64,000 nucleotides of DNA, from positions 1,798,001 to 1,862,000 of the forward strand of contig JAZAYU010000062.1 of the NCBI GenBank assembly GCA_038501625.1. The letters are read 5' to 3'. Each line of letters opens with the position of its first letter. The first letter of the stretch is position 1. The translations under genes and the position numbers were made by a program. The DNA comes from Corbicula japonica (lineage: Eukaryota; Mollusca; Bivalvia; Venerida; Cyrenidae). Below the pieces are notes generated by a model. That model made no database searches. It saw nothing but the letters and a program-made list of their open reading frames with translations, and was not told the origin of the DNA. Below, piece after piece: positions 43,814 to 56,925 of this stretch.

Positions 43814-46800
43814 CTATGACTTCTTTGTGGATGGTTTGAGTTCATCAAAGCACCGTCTCAAGAAGATATGTGGCTTCATCTTCTGTGGATCAAAACCTTC
43901 ATGACCCTGTAATATACAGTCAAGTTTCACAATGAACCAGCAAATTATCATTCTATACGAGGCAATATCATAAATGTTTGTTTAATTTTCATCTCTGAAA
44001 CAAAAATATTGAACCAAACACCTTCAAGTTAAATGAGTCTCTCCTAATCAAAGGCATCATTAATTCAAGCTCAGACTGAGTGCCTTTATTTACAATGCAT
44101 CTGAGCTTTGAATAATCATATTACTGTTGAAGGGGCAGGCATAAACACAGACGTCAAATTTCCGTACCTTGGACCAGTCATAGCTGGTAGCATAAGCAAA
44201 TATGTTGCCTTGTGGGTTAAAGTTGCAAGCAGTGAGGGGTTGATCGAACTGTTCCGATGTTTTAAGCTTGATACGAGCATCCTTGTCCCAGAAACTGAAC
44301 CTTCCGTCAGACCCTACTGTAGCCAGGGTACCATGTACCGGATGGAACGCTATGTCATTCACCTGAAAATTGTAATTAATACTTCTGTGCTTATAAAACT
44401 TAAAATGGAGACGAGTCTCAAATCTCAAGCATGTGATCGGCTGAAACGGTGACTGGTCGTCACTTCAGCCAATCAGATGCTCGAGATATGAGACTGGTTT
44501 TCAAACTCAGGTTTATGATCTTGGGCCCACATAGAGATGGACCTTAACTGCTGAAACTGTTATAGCCTCACCCTGGTAAAATTTGGTGAAATCAACTTGC
44601 TTCACTGTTTCATTCAGACTAGTATTCTGTTCAAGTATTGACTTGCTAGTACACTGTCTTACTATAGACAGATTAGGCTAATAACGTGCAGGGTGATCTC
44701 AGTATACTCTGGTCCCAAATGTGGCATAAGATGTCAATTGTGATTAAATAATTAACGCTAAAAACAACAGACAATGACTTTCAGTTAAGATGACTGTCAT
44801 TCTTCAACATCAATCCAAAAGCATTTATCACATTCATTCTAAATGAAAATAACTAAGCTGTGATAAAATATTTTGTTCTACTAGTCTTATTAATAAAAGC
44901 ATAACCTTTCCTATTATTACTAAAAGCAGTCTAAATGTATATTGATAAATTACTTCTTCTGACAAACAGCAGTCAATCATTTTTACTATTACTTATATCA
45001 GTCCTTACTTACAGCATAATTTTGCCCCTCATTACTTACAGAGGTCATCTTTTACAGAATTTATTTGCCAATCATGATTAAAAGCAGTTATTACCTACAT
45101 CATTACATAGTCTGTCATTTCTCACAGCAGTCATTACTTACAGAAATAAATTGCCTTTACAGCATTATGTCATTATCAATACTTACAGCATATATATCCT
45201 GCATGTTATTTCCTGCAGTCCCATTAGCACGATGACACTTAAATGTGAAGTTGTCTTTGGGGTTTGTAGGATTGACATAATGAACTGCCACACGTCCCTC
45301 AATACTTCCCAGGGCAAACCCTGTTGGCTGATTAGTCTTCTTGTCCATGAAAATGTTCACACAACGATGCTGCAATATAGAAGCCCAGGAAAGGGTTGAT
45401 AAAACAGTTTCCTTTCAAAAGCTAGACGTCAAACTTATAGATCTATCATCTTAATAACAAAGAGATGATTTTAAAACTTGAATGTCTCCCAAACATCAAC
45501 TGGATAGTAATCTACTGTTATTGATCACACAATGTGTAAAGCAATATAGCTCTCCACCACTTCTTCAAAGGAGCAGCATAATTACTACTCCGTAGTAAAA
45601 TTATCCAATTAGTAATTTCTGTGCTGACACAATCTCTACATTTTGCAGTTATAGATATGTTTCAGAATGACAGAGATGTAAACAACAAAAGGAAATTGCT
45701 GATAGTAAGTATCTTGAAACAGTGCAGTCTTTTGACTGCTTATGCAGGGGTCTTCCCAAAAGATAACATCAAAAGTGTTATTTATAAAGCAAATTGGTTA
45801 TTTTTTAAATACTTAGCAGTTTTTCAATTCTAAAATTTGGCCTAGTGATGCTATATTTTATCTTTCATTTAATTTGTGGTATTTGCAGATATCTGGACAT
45901 TTGATAAAGCGGGAGATGTGCAGACATAATCCCCTATGGACAAATCCCCTACGTTAGTACTTATGTAAAATAAATCCTCATTTGACAATGGTTTTGATAA
46001 ATTATTTCACATTTTCATTATAGGATAGATGAACTTATAACTCCTAAATAATGATATGATCAAAAATGTTTAAGATAAAAGTCTCAAAACAGATTATTTG
46101 ACTGTCAAATTTCAAAGTTTATGGCATGTACAGAAGGTAAAACACTATTTTTAAAGCCCACAGATCCAAAGATACGAGTAATCTTACTAAAATATCCATT
46201 TTTTAAATTCCTCCCTTTTAATTAAAGAAAGAACAAAATCCAACACTTATTTACCACAACCATGTAATTTTTTGTCTTCTTTCTTTATTTAAACCGACAG
46301 ATACTGATCCGACAACCAAGAAAAAAATATTGGTAAGGCAATACAAAATTAATTCCTAGATTCTTATCTAAATTTTGGGAAAAAATGAGGCGTGTGGGCA
46401 GGCTTTATTTTTTATTTATCATTCTCACTGGTTCTAACGACGCTTGTGTAGTGCAAAGATAGATAAGTGTCTAGCCGTCTATGAATTGCCAGTTGGCACT
46501 TAAATGTTTCATACTGTGTTTTTGTACTCTATCGATTCGTACTTGTAATGTAAATTTTGATGTCCGCATTTTTTTTCAAAATAAAAAACGGGCAGAGTGA
46601 TTTTCGAGGGGAAGGCAGAGATGAGAATCTAGGAATTAATTTTCTATTGCCTAATTAAATTCATCCAGATATTTGCATTCACTGGCATCATTAATGTAAT
46701 GGGAGTTTTTCATGTTATTTTTGTCAAGTTTTCATTTTGGTTCGGTATATAATTATAATGGTTAAATTGGATTGATTTTAATTTGTCCATGTTATGTCTG

Positions 46801-49800
46801 TTGCATAAACAGAAAATATCTTCAAAAGAAATACATGTATTATCAAAATAACATAAAGGCCTTGTTACTTTTTAAAATACAAAAGCATTGTGTGTGTTCT
46901 TGAAATCCCAAGAAAGACATGGACATGGACACATGTTACCTCCTGAATGAATGTTAAGATTTTGATGTGGTCCAATTCATTCATTGCCATTAGGGTTGCT
47001 TTGCAGAAAATACGACTGAATAGTTAACAGTACAGACCCTGATCCAACTGTGAGGATGTGAAGGCTGAACTGTATGTAAACACGGTGAAAATTTGAGTTA
47101 AAAGCGATAAGCTATCAAAGGGATCAGTTAACTAGAGTGGTTCTCAATTATCACTGGAACATCTATAGCATTGTAAGTTTACATGATGACGTTATGAAAC
47201 ATGAAACACAAGCTTACAGGAATCTACCATTCGGAACCCTGATAAATGATCAATATCTCTTAACCCTTTCCTCCATATATACACATTTTTACGCCTGTCT
47301 GATCTGGATCTGCAGTGGTTGCATCTTAGAAAAAACATAATGGATCTAAATGCCAACAGTGTAGATCCTGATCAGTTGGCATGAATGTGCCAGCTGATCT
47401 TGATCCAGGGCTCTCGCGAGGGGGCGACTAGGGAGAAGAAGGCGTCCGATCCGGTAAAACTTCGCCTTGTCCAAGCATCAAAGCGAAAATGACTTGCCTT
47501 AAAAATTCAGAAGCTAACGTAAAACTTGCCGAATGTCTCTTCCCATTTCTCATGTATAGTTACCTAACTGGTGAAATCCCATCGCTTGTCATCCGATATC
47601 TTTAGCTCCGCCTACTTTCCATATAAGGAAAATCAATACTGGCTCTCGGTAAACATTAAATGCGAATCAATGATATGATACCGTGACGTAAATTCTAATT
47701 TGGTTGTCGTGTCAATTATGAATTTATGATTGTTTGATAACTGCCAATTACGACTGGTGACAGTTTGTGTATGTCGGCATTCTTTTAAAGCGGGTAAGTG
47801 TCGCATAATTTGTTTATACACACTGATATCGCTAATTGAAAGCCTTTATTGCCAACCTGACGAGTAAATCTTATATTAAAAGATGGAACCTGCCAATTAT
47901 AAAGGTGCGAATGACGAAAATAATTATCAGTTTTGAGGCACTTGTATTTCTCATCATTTTTGAGAATCAGTTGTAAATTAACAATCAGAAATGTCTTATG
48001 TCCTGGCTACAGGGCGACTCGCCCAAACCGGGGAGTAAACGAAAGCTGTCGGAATCAGAAGATTCTGACGCGAAAATTGTAGGAACTCCAACTAAGAAAA
48101 AATTCACGAAACAGTTGACTCAGGCTGACTTGTAAGTAAAATTGTCGCATTCGTGTTTCTTTCAATAAAGGTTACGTAAGTAACTTAGAACTTCATATGC
48201 ATATTGAAACTCGGCTTTTATATAGCATTGCATTAAAATTTTGTTTTCTTTGCCCCCCCCCCCCCTCCCCAAAAAAAATTGTCACAGAAGTCTCCCACTT
48301 CTCCCTGAAGTCTCCTCACTTCTCCCTAAGCAGAGCTGATGGAGAAGTCACTTCTCCCTAAAATTTCAGTCTAGCGAGAGCCCTGTGATCTACACTGCTT
48401 ACCTACAAAATAAAGATGTCTCTATTGGTTAAAGGGTTAATCAGCATTGTTTTCAGGAAATACTAGTCCTACCTGGTATTTGAGCGGAGATTCAAACTTG
48501 CGGTATTCCTGAGGCTGGTTCTCCAGCTGGTATATGATCAGACCCCTCCCGGCTGTGCCAACAACAGCCATTGGGTATTTCTGGAACACAATATTGCATT
48601 ATGTTTAACATATCAACATGTCTTCTAAAGTCCTGGTTTATGTTGTGCAACTACAGATGGCTGTTCTGTCAATAGACAGTACAATCAAACAGCAACACAA
48701 TATAGACAGAAGTGGCAGGATTGTTACTGATATTATGAAACACAATGTACATGACATTGTACAGTACGGCATAAAAATTAAACAGACATGAAGTTTTTAT
48801 ACAGTGCACATGACTTGTTTGTACAATAACTGAAAACATAAATATCCATGCTTTGTTTTAATTTATCTGTGTTAAAATCAAGATGTGACATCAGCTGGTC
48901 ATCTGTTATAAACAGATAACATATCATGATCAAAGTGCCAAGTTTTGATGTGTTATCTAAACAAGAGGGCCATGATGGCCCTATATCGCTCACCTGACTA
49001 CAAAAGTACTCTCAGCTTGTGGTTTCAGACAAGAAGATTTTTAAAGTTTTTCCTATACAAGTCTATGTAAAATGAAGTGACCCCTGGGGCGGGGCCAATT
49101 TTGACCCCAGGGAAATCATTTGAACAATCTTTGAAGAGTTCCAACAGAGGATGCTAAATGCCAAATATCTAAGCTCTAGGCCTTGTGGTTTCAGACAAGA
49201 AGATTTTTAAAAGTTTTTCATATATAAGTCTATGCAAAATGAAGTGACCCCTGGGGCGGGCCAATTTTGACCCCAGGAAAATAATTTGAACAATCTTTGT
49301 AGAGTTCCACTAGAGGATGCTAAATGCCAAATATCTAAGCTCTAGGCCTTGTGGTTTCAGACAAGAAGATTTTAAAAGTTTTTCCTATATAAGTCTATGC
49401 AAAATGAAGTGACCCCTGGGGTGGGGCCAATTTTGACCCCAGGGAAATAATTTGAACAATCTTTGTAGAGTTCCACAAGAGGATGCTAAATGCCAAATAT
49501 CTAAGCTCTAGGCCTTGTGGTTTCAGACTAGAAGATTTTTAAAGTTTTTTCTATACAAGTCTATATAAAATGAAGTGACCCCTGGGGCGGGGCCAATTTA
49601 CACCCCTGGGAAATAATTTGAACAATCTTTGTAGAGTTCCATTAGAGGATGCTAAATGCCAAATATCTAAGCTCTAGGCCGTGTGGTTTCAGACAAGAAG
49701 ATTTTTAAAGTTTTTCCTATATTAGTATATAAGTCTATGTAAAATGAAGTGACCCCTGGGGCGGGGCAAATTTTGACCCCAGGGAAATCATTTGAACAAT

Positions 49801-52800
49801 CTTTGAAGAGTTCCAACAGAGGATGCTAAATGCCAAATATCTAAGCTCTAGGCCTTGTGGTTTCAGACAAGAAGATTTTTAAAAGTTTTTCATATATAAG
49901 TCTATGCAAAATGAAGTGACCCCTGGGGCGGGCCAATTTTGACCCCAGGAAAATAATTTGAACAATCTTTGTAGAGTTCCACTAGAGGATGCTAAATGCC
50001 AAATATCTAAGCTCTAGGCCTTGTGGTTTCAGACAAGAAGATTTTAAAAGTTTTTCCTATATTAGACTATATAAAATGAAGTGACCCCTGGGGCGGGGCC
50101 AATTTTGACCCCAGGGAAATCATTTGAACAATCTTTGTAGAGTTCCACTAGAGGGTGCTAAATGCCAAATATCTAAGCTCTAGGCCTTGTGGTTTCAGAC
50201 AAGAAGATTTTTAAAGTTTTTCCTATATAAGTCTATGCAAAATGAAGTGACCCCTGGTGTGGGGCCAATTTTGACCCCAGGGAAATAATTTGAACAATCT
50301 TTGTAGAGTTCCACAAGAGGATGCTAAATGCCAAATATCTAAGCTCTAGGCCTTGTGGTTTCAGACTAGAAGATTTTTAAAGTTTTTTCTATACAAGTCT
50401 ATATAAAATGAAGTGACCCCTGGGGCGGGGCCAATTTACACCCCTGGGAAATAATTTGAACAATCTTTGTAGAGTTCCATTAGAGGATGCTAAATGCCAA
50501 ATATCTAAGCTCTAGGCCGTGTGGTTTCAGACAAGAAGATTTTTAAAGTTTTTCCTATATTAGTATATAAGTCTATGTAAAATGAAGTGACCCCTGGGGC
50601 GGGGCAAATTTTGACCCCAGGGAAATCATTTGAACAATCTTTGAAGAGTTCCACTAGCGGGTGCTAAGTGTAAAATATCTAACCTCTAGGCCTTGTGGTT
50701 TCAGACAAGAAGATTTTTAAAGTTTTTCCTATATAAGTCTATGCAAAATGAAGTGACCCCTGGGGCGGGGCCAACTTTGACCCCAGGGAAATCATTTGAA
50801 CAATCTTTGTAGAGTTCCACTAGAGGATGCTAAATGCCAAATATCTAAGCTCTAGGCCTTGTGGTTTCAGACAAGAAGATTTTTAAAGTTTTTCCTATAC
50901 AAGTCTATATAAAATGAAGTGACCCCTGGGGCGGGCCAATTTACACCCCTGGGAAATAATTTGAACAATCTTTGTAGAGTTTCATTAGAGGATGCTAAAT
51001 GCCAAATATCTAAGCTCTAGGCCTTGTGGTTTCAGATAAAAAGATTTTTAAAGTTTTTCCTATATTAGTATATAAGTCTATGTAAAATGAAGTGACCCCT
51101 GGGGCGGGACCAATTTTGACCCCAGGGAAATCATTTGAACAAGCTTTGTAGAGTTCCACTAGAGGGTGATAAGAGCCAAATATCTTAGCTCTAGGCCTTG
51201 TGGTTTCAGACAAGAAGATTTTTTAAAGTTTTTCCTATATAAGTCTATGCAAAATAAAGTGACCCCTGGGGCAGGGCCAATTTTGACCCCCAGGGAAATC
51301 ATTTGAACAATCTTTGAAGAGTTCCAATAGAGGATGCTAAATGCCAAATATCTAAGCTCTAGGCCTTGTGGTTTCAGACAAGAAGATTTTTTAAAGTTTT
51401 TCATATATAAGTCTATGCAAAATGAAGTGACCCCTGGGGTGGGGCCAATTTTGACGCCAGGAAAATAATTTGAACAATCTTTGTAGAGTTCCACTAGAGG
51501 ATGCTAAATGCCAAATATCTAAGCTCTAAGTTTTTCCTTTCGGTTGCCATGGCAACCAGAGTTCTGCATGGAATTGATATCTTTGAACAACTTTGGAAGA
51601 GCTTCATGCAAGGAACATTCCTGCCAAGTTTCAGCAAGATTGGCCCAGGAGTTCAGGAGAAGAAGTCGTTTGAAGAAAAGTTGACGACGCACGCACGGAC
51701 GACGGACATCAGGCGATCACAAAAGCTCACCATGAGCACTTCGTGCTCAGGTGAGCTAAAAAACATTCTGAAAGAATTTCTCGAATTTTGTATTAAATTC
51801 TCACCTTTAAATTATGACAGGAAGTCAGGGTAGGAGGCTTGTCTTTTCAAAGTGAATGCGAACTTTGGATACATTGTGCAGCCGGACCAGTGGTACAATT
51901 AAGAAATGTATAATGTACATAATATGTGAAAAGCTTTTTATAATTTTTAGCTCTTGTGGCCATATTAAGGACCTCAGTAGAAATATACACATGTTATATT
52001 TCTACAAGTGAGATGATGTGGCCCAGTAAATGTTGAGCAGTATAACAAGTGAACTCACCACATCTGCACAGTAACATCTCTCAGGAAGCTGTATGCTGAG
52101 GATCGGCGAGGCCTGACGTGTGTCCCAAAACTGTAATCATACAATCTTACTGTTAACATAATTACATAATAAATTAAAGACAGTGCATGACAATATCATA
52201 ACAATGATACAATTCCGTAACAACAGATGCTGTGAACAACTACTGACTTGATGCTTTCTAAATGGAAACCCTTGGCTGTGAAATTCTTGCTCTATCTATC
52301 CAGAGACTATCCAGCAGTACTAATAAAAAAGCTAATTAATAGGAAAGAGCAATATACCTCTGTATACAGGTTATTTCGAAATAAATGCTGGCAATTTAAT
52401 ATCACAATATGATTTTCAAATACAGTATTTGAACATTGCCAAGCCAAACTTTGTAAGAATCTTTGTAAGACTCCTCGCACTATTTTCAGATTTATAAGAA
52501 TTCTCGCAATCAAATCTGTTTACAATTTTATCAATCTGGTTCGTTTCCGGTTCATAGGCAGATTGGTTTACAATGTAGGTTACATACAATAGACCATTTA
52601 ATTAAGTGACAATTAAAATTGCCAAAACTAAGTTCTATAATATCCTTGAAAAGCTTATTTCACTGATAAATAAGAATTATTTTTCCTTAAACAAATCAGT
52701 TCAAAATATTGTTGCCATACATCTGGTTACATCTGGGATTTTGTTAGAGAACAGTAATCTACAGAGATCAGAAATTTCATTTCTTTCCTTTTAGTATTCA

Positions 52801-55800
52801 ATATTAAACATCAATTTTGATAACTCTTATAAATCATGACTGGTGAGAGCCCAGCATTCATCCTATAGATGAGAGCATCAAACTGAAACCAGCATGATTG
52901 TTGTTAGTGAAGGACTCAAACTGAAACCAGCATGATTGTTGTAGGTGGGGGTGTCAAACTGAAACCAGCATGATTGTTGTAGGTGAGGTAGTCAAACTGA
53001 AACCAGCATGATTGTTGTAGGTGAGGGAGTCAAATGGAAACCAGCATGATTGATGTAGGTGAGGGAGTCAAACTGAAACCAGCATGATTGTTGTAGGTGA
53101 GGGACTCAAACTGAAACCAGCATGATTGTTGTACGTAAGGGCTCAAACTGAAACCAGCATGATTGTTGTTAGTGAAGGACTCAAACTGAAACCAGCATGA
53201 TTGTTGTAGGTGAGGGAGTCAAACTGAAACCAGCATGATTGTTGTAGGTGAGGTAGTCAAACTGAAACCAGCATGATTGTTGTAGGTGAGGGAGTCAAAC
53301 GGAAACCAGCATGATTGATGTAGGTGAGGGAGTCAAACTGAAACCAGCATGATTGTTGTAGGTGAGGGACTCAAACTGAAACCAGCATGATTGTTGTACG
53401 TAAGGGCTCAAACTGAAACCAGCATGATTGTTGTAGGAGAGTGACTCAAACTGAAACCAGCATGATTGTTGTAGGTGAGGGACTCAAACTGAAACCAGCA
53501 TGATTGTTGTAGGTGAGGGACTCAAACTGAAACCAGCATGATTGTTGTAGGTGAGGGACTCAAACTGAAACCAGCATGATTGTTGTAGGTTAGGGACTCA
53601 AACTAAAATCAGAATGATTGTATTAGGTGAGGTACTTAAACTGAAACCAGCACAAATGTTGTAGGTGAAGGACTCAAACTGAAACCAGCATGATTGTTGT
53701 AGGTGAGGGACTCAAACTAAAATCAGCATGATTGTTGTAGGTTAGGTACTCAAACTGAAACCAGCATGATTGTTGTAGGTGAGGGAGTCAAACTGAAACC
53801 AGCATGATTGTTGTTGGTGAGGGACTCAAACTGAAACCAGCATGATTGTTGTAGGTGAGGGACTCAAACTGAAACCAGCACGATTGTTGTAGGTGAGGGA
53901 CTCAAACTGAAACCAGCATGATTGTTGTAGGTGAGGGACTCAAACTGAAACCAGCACGATTGTTGTAGGTGAGGGACTCAAACTGAAACCAGCATGATTG
54001 TTGTAGGTGAGGGGCTTAAACTGAAACCAGCACACTTGTTGCAGGTGAAGGACTCAAACAGCAGCATGATTGTTGTAGGTGAGGGATTCAAACTGAAACT
54101 AGCATTCAGACTTAATCTGCAACTTCTGGATCAAGATTCTCTTGCTCCAACTTCTTCATTACTTCTCTTGATGCTAGTATTTGCTCACCTTGAGAGTTTT
54201 ATCCCAGCTTCCAGTCATCACACATGTGTAACTAGGTGCTTTCACCCAGTGCACTGTCTTCACTGGGGCATCATGCTGCAATATACACAAAACACAGCTT
54301 TTAGAAAACAACGCATATGGAAGGTATGGAAAGCCAGATTGGAGTAGCTGACTCCAAGTAGTTATGGTTTGAATGTATTAAACTTGTTGGCATGCTTCAA
54401 ATTATGAGTTGTAATATTTGAAAACACAATGTCAGATTTAACAAAATTGCATTAATCAAAAGTGTCACAGGGACACAAGGATCGAATAAAATATTTTCCG
54501 AGATAATGGATCCATGTGTTGATGTAATGAGAGAAGAATATCACTGGGACTTGTGTACTCCCCCTCAAACCAATTAAATCCCCCTCCTCTGCTTCTCTCT
54601 GAAGAACTTAGGTAAACCACCTAAACATGTACTTTATGAAAGCAGCACTGTTGCAATAGGTCCAAATGCAAACCATGTCTGTGCCCAAGATCATAAAATT
54701 AAATCTGGATACCTGTTTTAAATCTCCAGCATCTGATTGCCATTTCAGCCAATCAGATGCTCGAGATTTGAGACTGGTTTCCATTTTTATTTTTATGATA
54801 CTGGGCCTGGGCCTTACCTGAGCTATCTGTACAAACTGGTTACTGTTGAGATCCCACATTTTGGCTGTCTTATCACAGGAGGCTGTAAATACTTTCGTTC
54901 CATCCTATAAACAGTAAAACTAGTATAACCCTTTCTCCATATATACACATTTTTATGCGTGTGCAACCAGTGTAGATCCAGATCAGCCGGCATATCCATG
55001 TTCACCCATGCCATAAAGGTGTGTATATGGAGAAATGGGGTTAAATACCTTCTATAGTTTTTCACAAGATATACTTCTTGGAAAATGCAGTGTTATTAAA
55101 GCATCTTAAATATTGTTATTCTTCAAAGATTTATAATAAGTAAATCTCTAGTTCATTCAAAGACTGGGTATTACACTTCGGGTTTAAAAACCATTTGTTC
55201 AAATCAAAATAGAGAAGACAGTATGTTGTTCTCTCTTAGAATTACAATACTGGAGCAGTTAACAAGTGCATATAAAATTTATTTAAAAACAAAAACACAG
55301 GTATAATATATTAACTTGTAGGAAAGGTCCATAAACTCTGTTGTAAAAAAAATATTCTTGTTAGCATTTATCATAGCCAATAAGGTCTAGGAACCATAGC
55401 TGAAGAGACTAATGTTCGACTTCTCTATTCATTTGAAATAAATCATAATGCAATTTTGAAAATAAGTATTGTTTAGTATAATTTATTTTAAGATAGTAGC
55501 TATTTAATTTGAAGATTAAAAGTACAAGAACTATAGCCAAACATTCATGAGCAGACAAGAATAATATTAACAAATCAATGTGCATGCTGACGCCGGAGTG
55601 AGTAGGATAACTCACCATATTCTTAGAATAGTAGCACTAAAATCAATGGAGAGATAATTCCAATGTGTATTTTGATGAACATTTTTAATTGTTTTTGAAC
55701 CACGATAAAGAAACCGTTAAAAGTTTTGTCCTTTTTTAGTAATATATGGCAATTCTTATTTATTATCCAGAAAACTTACATCGCTCCAGTCAGCATCGAG

Positions 55801-56925
55801 GACAGGCCCTGTGTGTGTCTGCTGAGCCTTCAGAACAATCGTGCCAGACTGCTGTACCTCCCAACACCGTACCTAGCAATATCAACAAGGGAATTCTCTG
55901 TATATTCATTCATCTATTAACAACTCACAGGTTGACATCGTTTCTGAACTGATCAGTTTTAGGTAAGAACAAGGTTTGACCCTTTACTCCATGGAATATG
56001 GCTGTTAACGATGGCAAACAATGTAAAGCTGGCACTTGGAAATGTAAGTTGAGACATATATTAAAATCTATGATCTTAATCTGCACTGTCTATTAATTCA
56101 ACAGCACACATGTTACAGAACATGTAACTTGTTCAGAAGTGTCACAAGAGGAATATTTCTAAATTATGAAGATTAGATTTAATACAGGAAGTGCCTAAAA
56201 TTGTTTATATTCAGATATGATATCATACTTTAAGATTTTCTATATAGTGTTGCTTGTAGACATTATTTTGTACTGTACATTTTAATTTATTAAATGGAAC
56301 ATACATTATTATCCCAGCTTCCTGCTACCAGGTATGTGGACTGCATCATTGACTCTGGACTGAACTTGAGACAGCTGACACTATCATCCGGTGGGGAGGT
56401 CACCTACAATATCAACAAACTTGTTTTAAAGCTTGAGGGTTTTAAATAACGAGTACTGTTGTGTCAGAATCAAATAATTTACTATGTCCTTCAAAGATGT
56501 TTCCTACATGAACTTAGACTTACTGTAATCAGTAAGAATGTAAGAACATTTCTGCATTATTTGAATTCATCCAGTGACAAGAAATCACTTACAATCACAA
56601 GTATTTGGCTTTATGGGATAAAAGGCATGAGTGATTGTAATGAATATATAAATTAAAACTTATCCCGAGTTTCAACATAATGCTGCAAGATTTAAAGTTA
56701 AAATAAAGAGCATTTGTTCTGTAAATATGCCCTTTTGAGAACATTTATTCATTACATTGATTTAAATTTAATGCATTTTTTTTAATATTATTCTAATTGC
56801 AGGTAAAGGTTCCACACCTCAATATCTTTCATGGCATTGTAGTTGGTATTAGCTGTAGCTCCAAACATCCCTGCCCCCGAGCTGGCCGTACCAAAGGAAG
56901 ATGATGTTGACCCAAAGAAACTCAT
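43814..56925 (-). CDS. RAE1: RAE1 / Gle2 mRNA export factor, complete
   Basis: WD40 beta-propeller protein of the nuclear pore; partner of NUP98, acting in mRNA export and spindle assembly. Ten coding exons in order: 56818-56925 ([12 protein letters not shown] start), 56305-56403, 55780-55872, 54818-54904, 54189-54275, 52059-52130, 48473-48580, 45187-45369, 44168-44362, 43814-43906 (TAG stop). Every exon is a multiple of three (phase 0), with GT donors and AG acceptors. They sum to 375 codons including the stop, close to the ~368 residues usual for the family. Diagnostic runs include [62 protein letters not shown] and [18 protein letters not shown]. An acceptor (TTTCTTTCAG) 20 bases before the ATG shows a spliced 5' UTR; the first non-coding exon is upstream and not located. 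Introns carry most of the repeats of this region. Confidence 0.96.
44390..44528. repeat. Palindromic MITE, copy 5 (in a RAE1 intron)
   Basis: More diverged than copies 2-4 (GTGATCGGCTGAAACGGTGA), beginning 28 bases upstream (transcript sense) of the exon at 44168-44362. Confidence 0.8.
47406..48385 (+). mobile_element. hAT-like element, 980 bp, with 5-bp target duplication
   Basis: Inverted ends CAGGGCTCTCGC and GCGAGAGCCCTG. TGATC is duplicated exactly on both sides (47401-47405 and 48386-48390). Subterminal CTTCTCCCT repeats occur near the right end. The interior has a short plus-strand coding exon. A C run lies at about 48252-48270. Too short for a full transposase, so it is a deletion derivative. 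Confidence 0.8.
47998..48131 (+). pseudogene. Putative first coding exon of a transposase, orphaned
   Basis: ATG at 47998 reads [20 protein letters not shown], then a Lys-rich stretch ([13 protein letters not shown]), and ends at CTT|GTAAGT, a good splice donor. Unspliced it meets TAA four bases on. The basic N-terminus resembles those of hAT/ZNF-type transposases (inference). No downstream exon exists inside the element. Confidence 0.45.
48961..51762. repeat. Interspersed element built on a ~168-bp tandem repeat, 15 copies
   Basis: Starts AACAAGAGGGCCATGATGGC and ends GCTCAGGTGAGCTAAAA. GCTCACCTG near the start is the inverse of CAGGTGAGC at the end. The core unit contains AAATGAAGTGACCCCTGGGG, AATTTTGACCCCAGGGAAAT and GCTAAATGCCAAATATCTAA. 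Variant units (ACACCCCTGGGAAATAA; TATTAGTATATAAGTC) recur about every 840 bases, showing a five-unit higher-order repeat. It fills a RAE1 intron. The open frames on the minus strand are repeat products. Confidence 0.9.
52868..54105. repeat. 38-bp minisatellite, about 32 copies
   Basis: Unit ACTCAAACTGAAACCAGCAT + GATTGTTGTAGGTGAGGG. A block of about seven units is duplicated (the CGTAAGGGCTCAAAC variant appears at 53135 and 53397). It lies in the RAE1 intron between exons 52059-52130 and 54189-54275. Confidence 0.95.
54682..54808. repeat. Palindromic MITE, copy 6 (in a RAE1 intron)
   Basis: Left arm shortened: CTGATTGCCATTTCAGCCAATCAG lacks most of one central arm. It ends 10 bases from the donor of exon 54818-54904. 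Confidence 0.8.
54926..55045. repeat. MITE-like repeat with TAACCCTTTCTCCATATATA ends
   Basis: Inverted ends TAACCCTTTCTCCATATATA and TATATGGAGAAATGGGGTTA around CAGTGTAGATCCAGATCAGC. Same family as the repeat split at 47258-48440. Confidence 0.7.

Larger units (their letters stand above)
47258..48440. repeat. MITE-like repeat split by a hAT-like element
   Basis: Left part 47258-47405 (TTAACCCTTTCCTCCATATA.., AGTGTAGATCCTGATCAG) and right part 48386-48440 (TGATCTACACTG.., AAAGGGTTAA) form one element with ends TTAACCCTTT/AAAGGGTTAA. A related copy is at 54926-55045. Confidence 0.65.

Noticed and set aside
51010..51494. Minus-strand frames with repeated [16 protein letters not shown]
   Set aside because: Products of the 168-bp tandem repeat.
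52868..54105. CRISPR-like or coding repeat
   Set aside because: Head-to-tail 38-bp minisatellite with no unique spacers; stop codons and frame drift occur in all frames.
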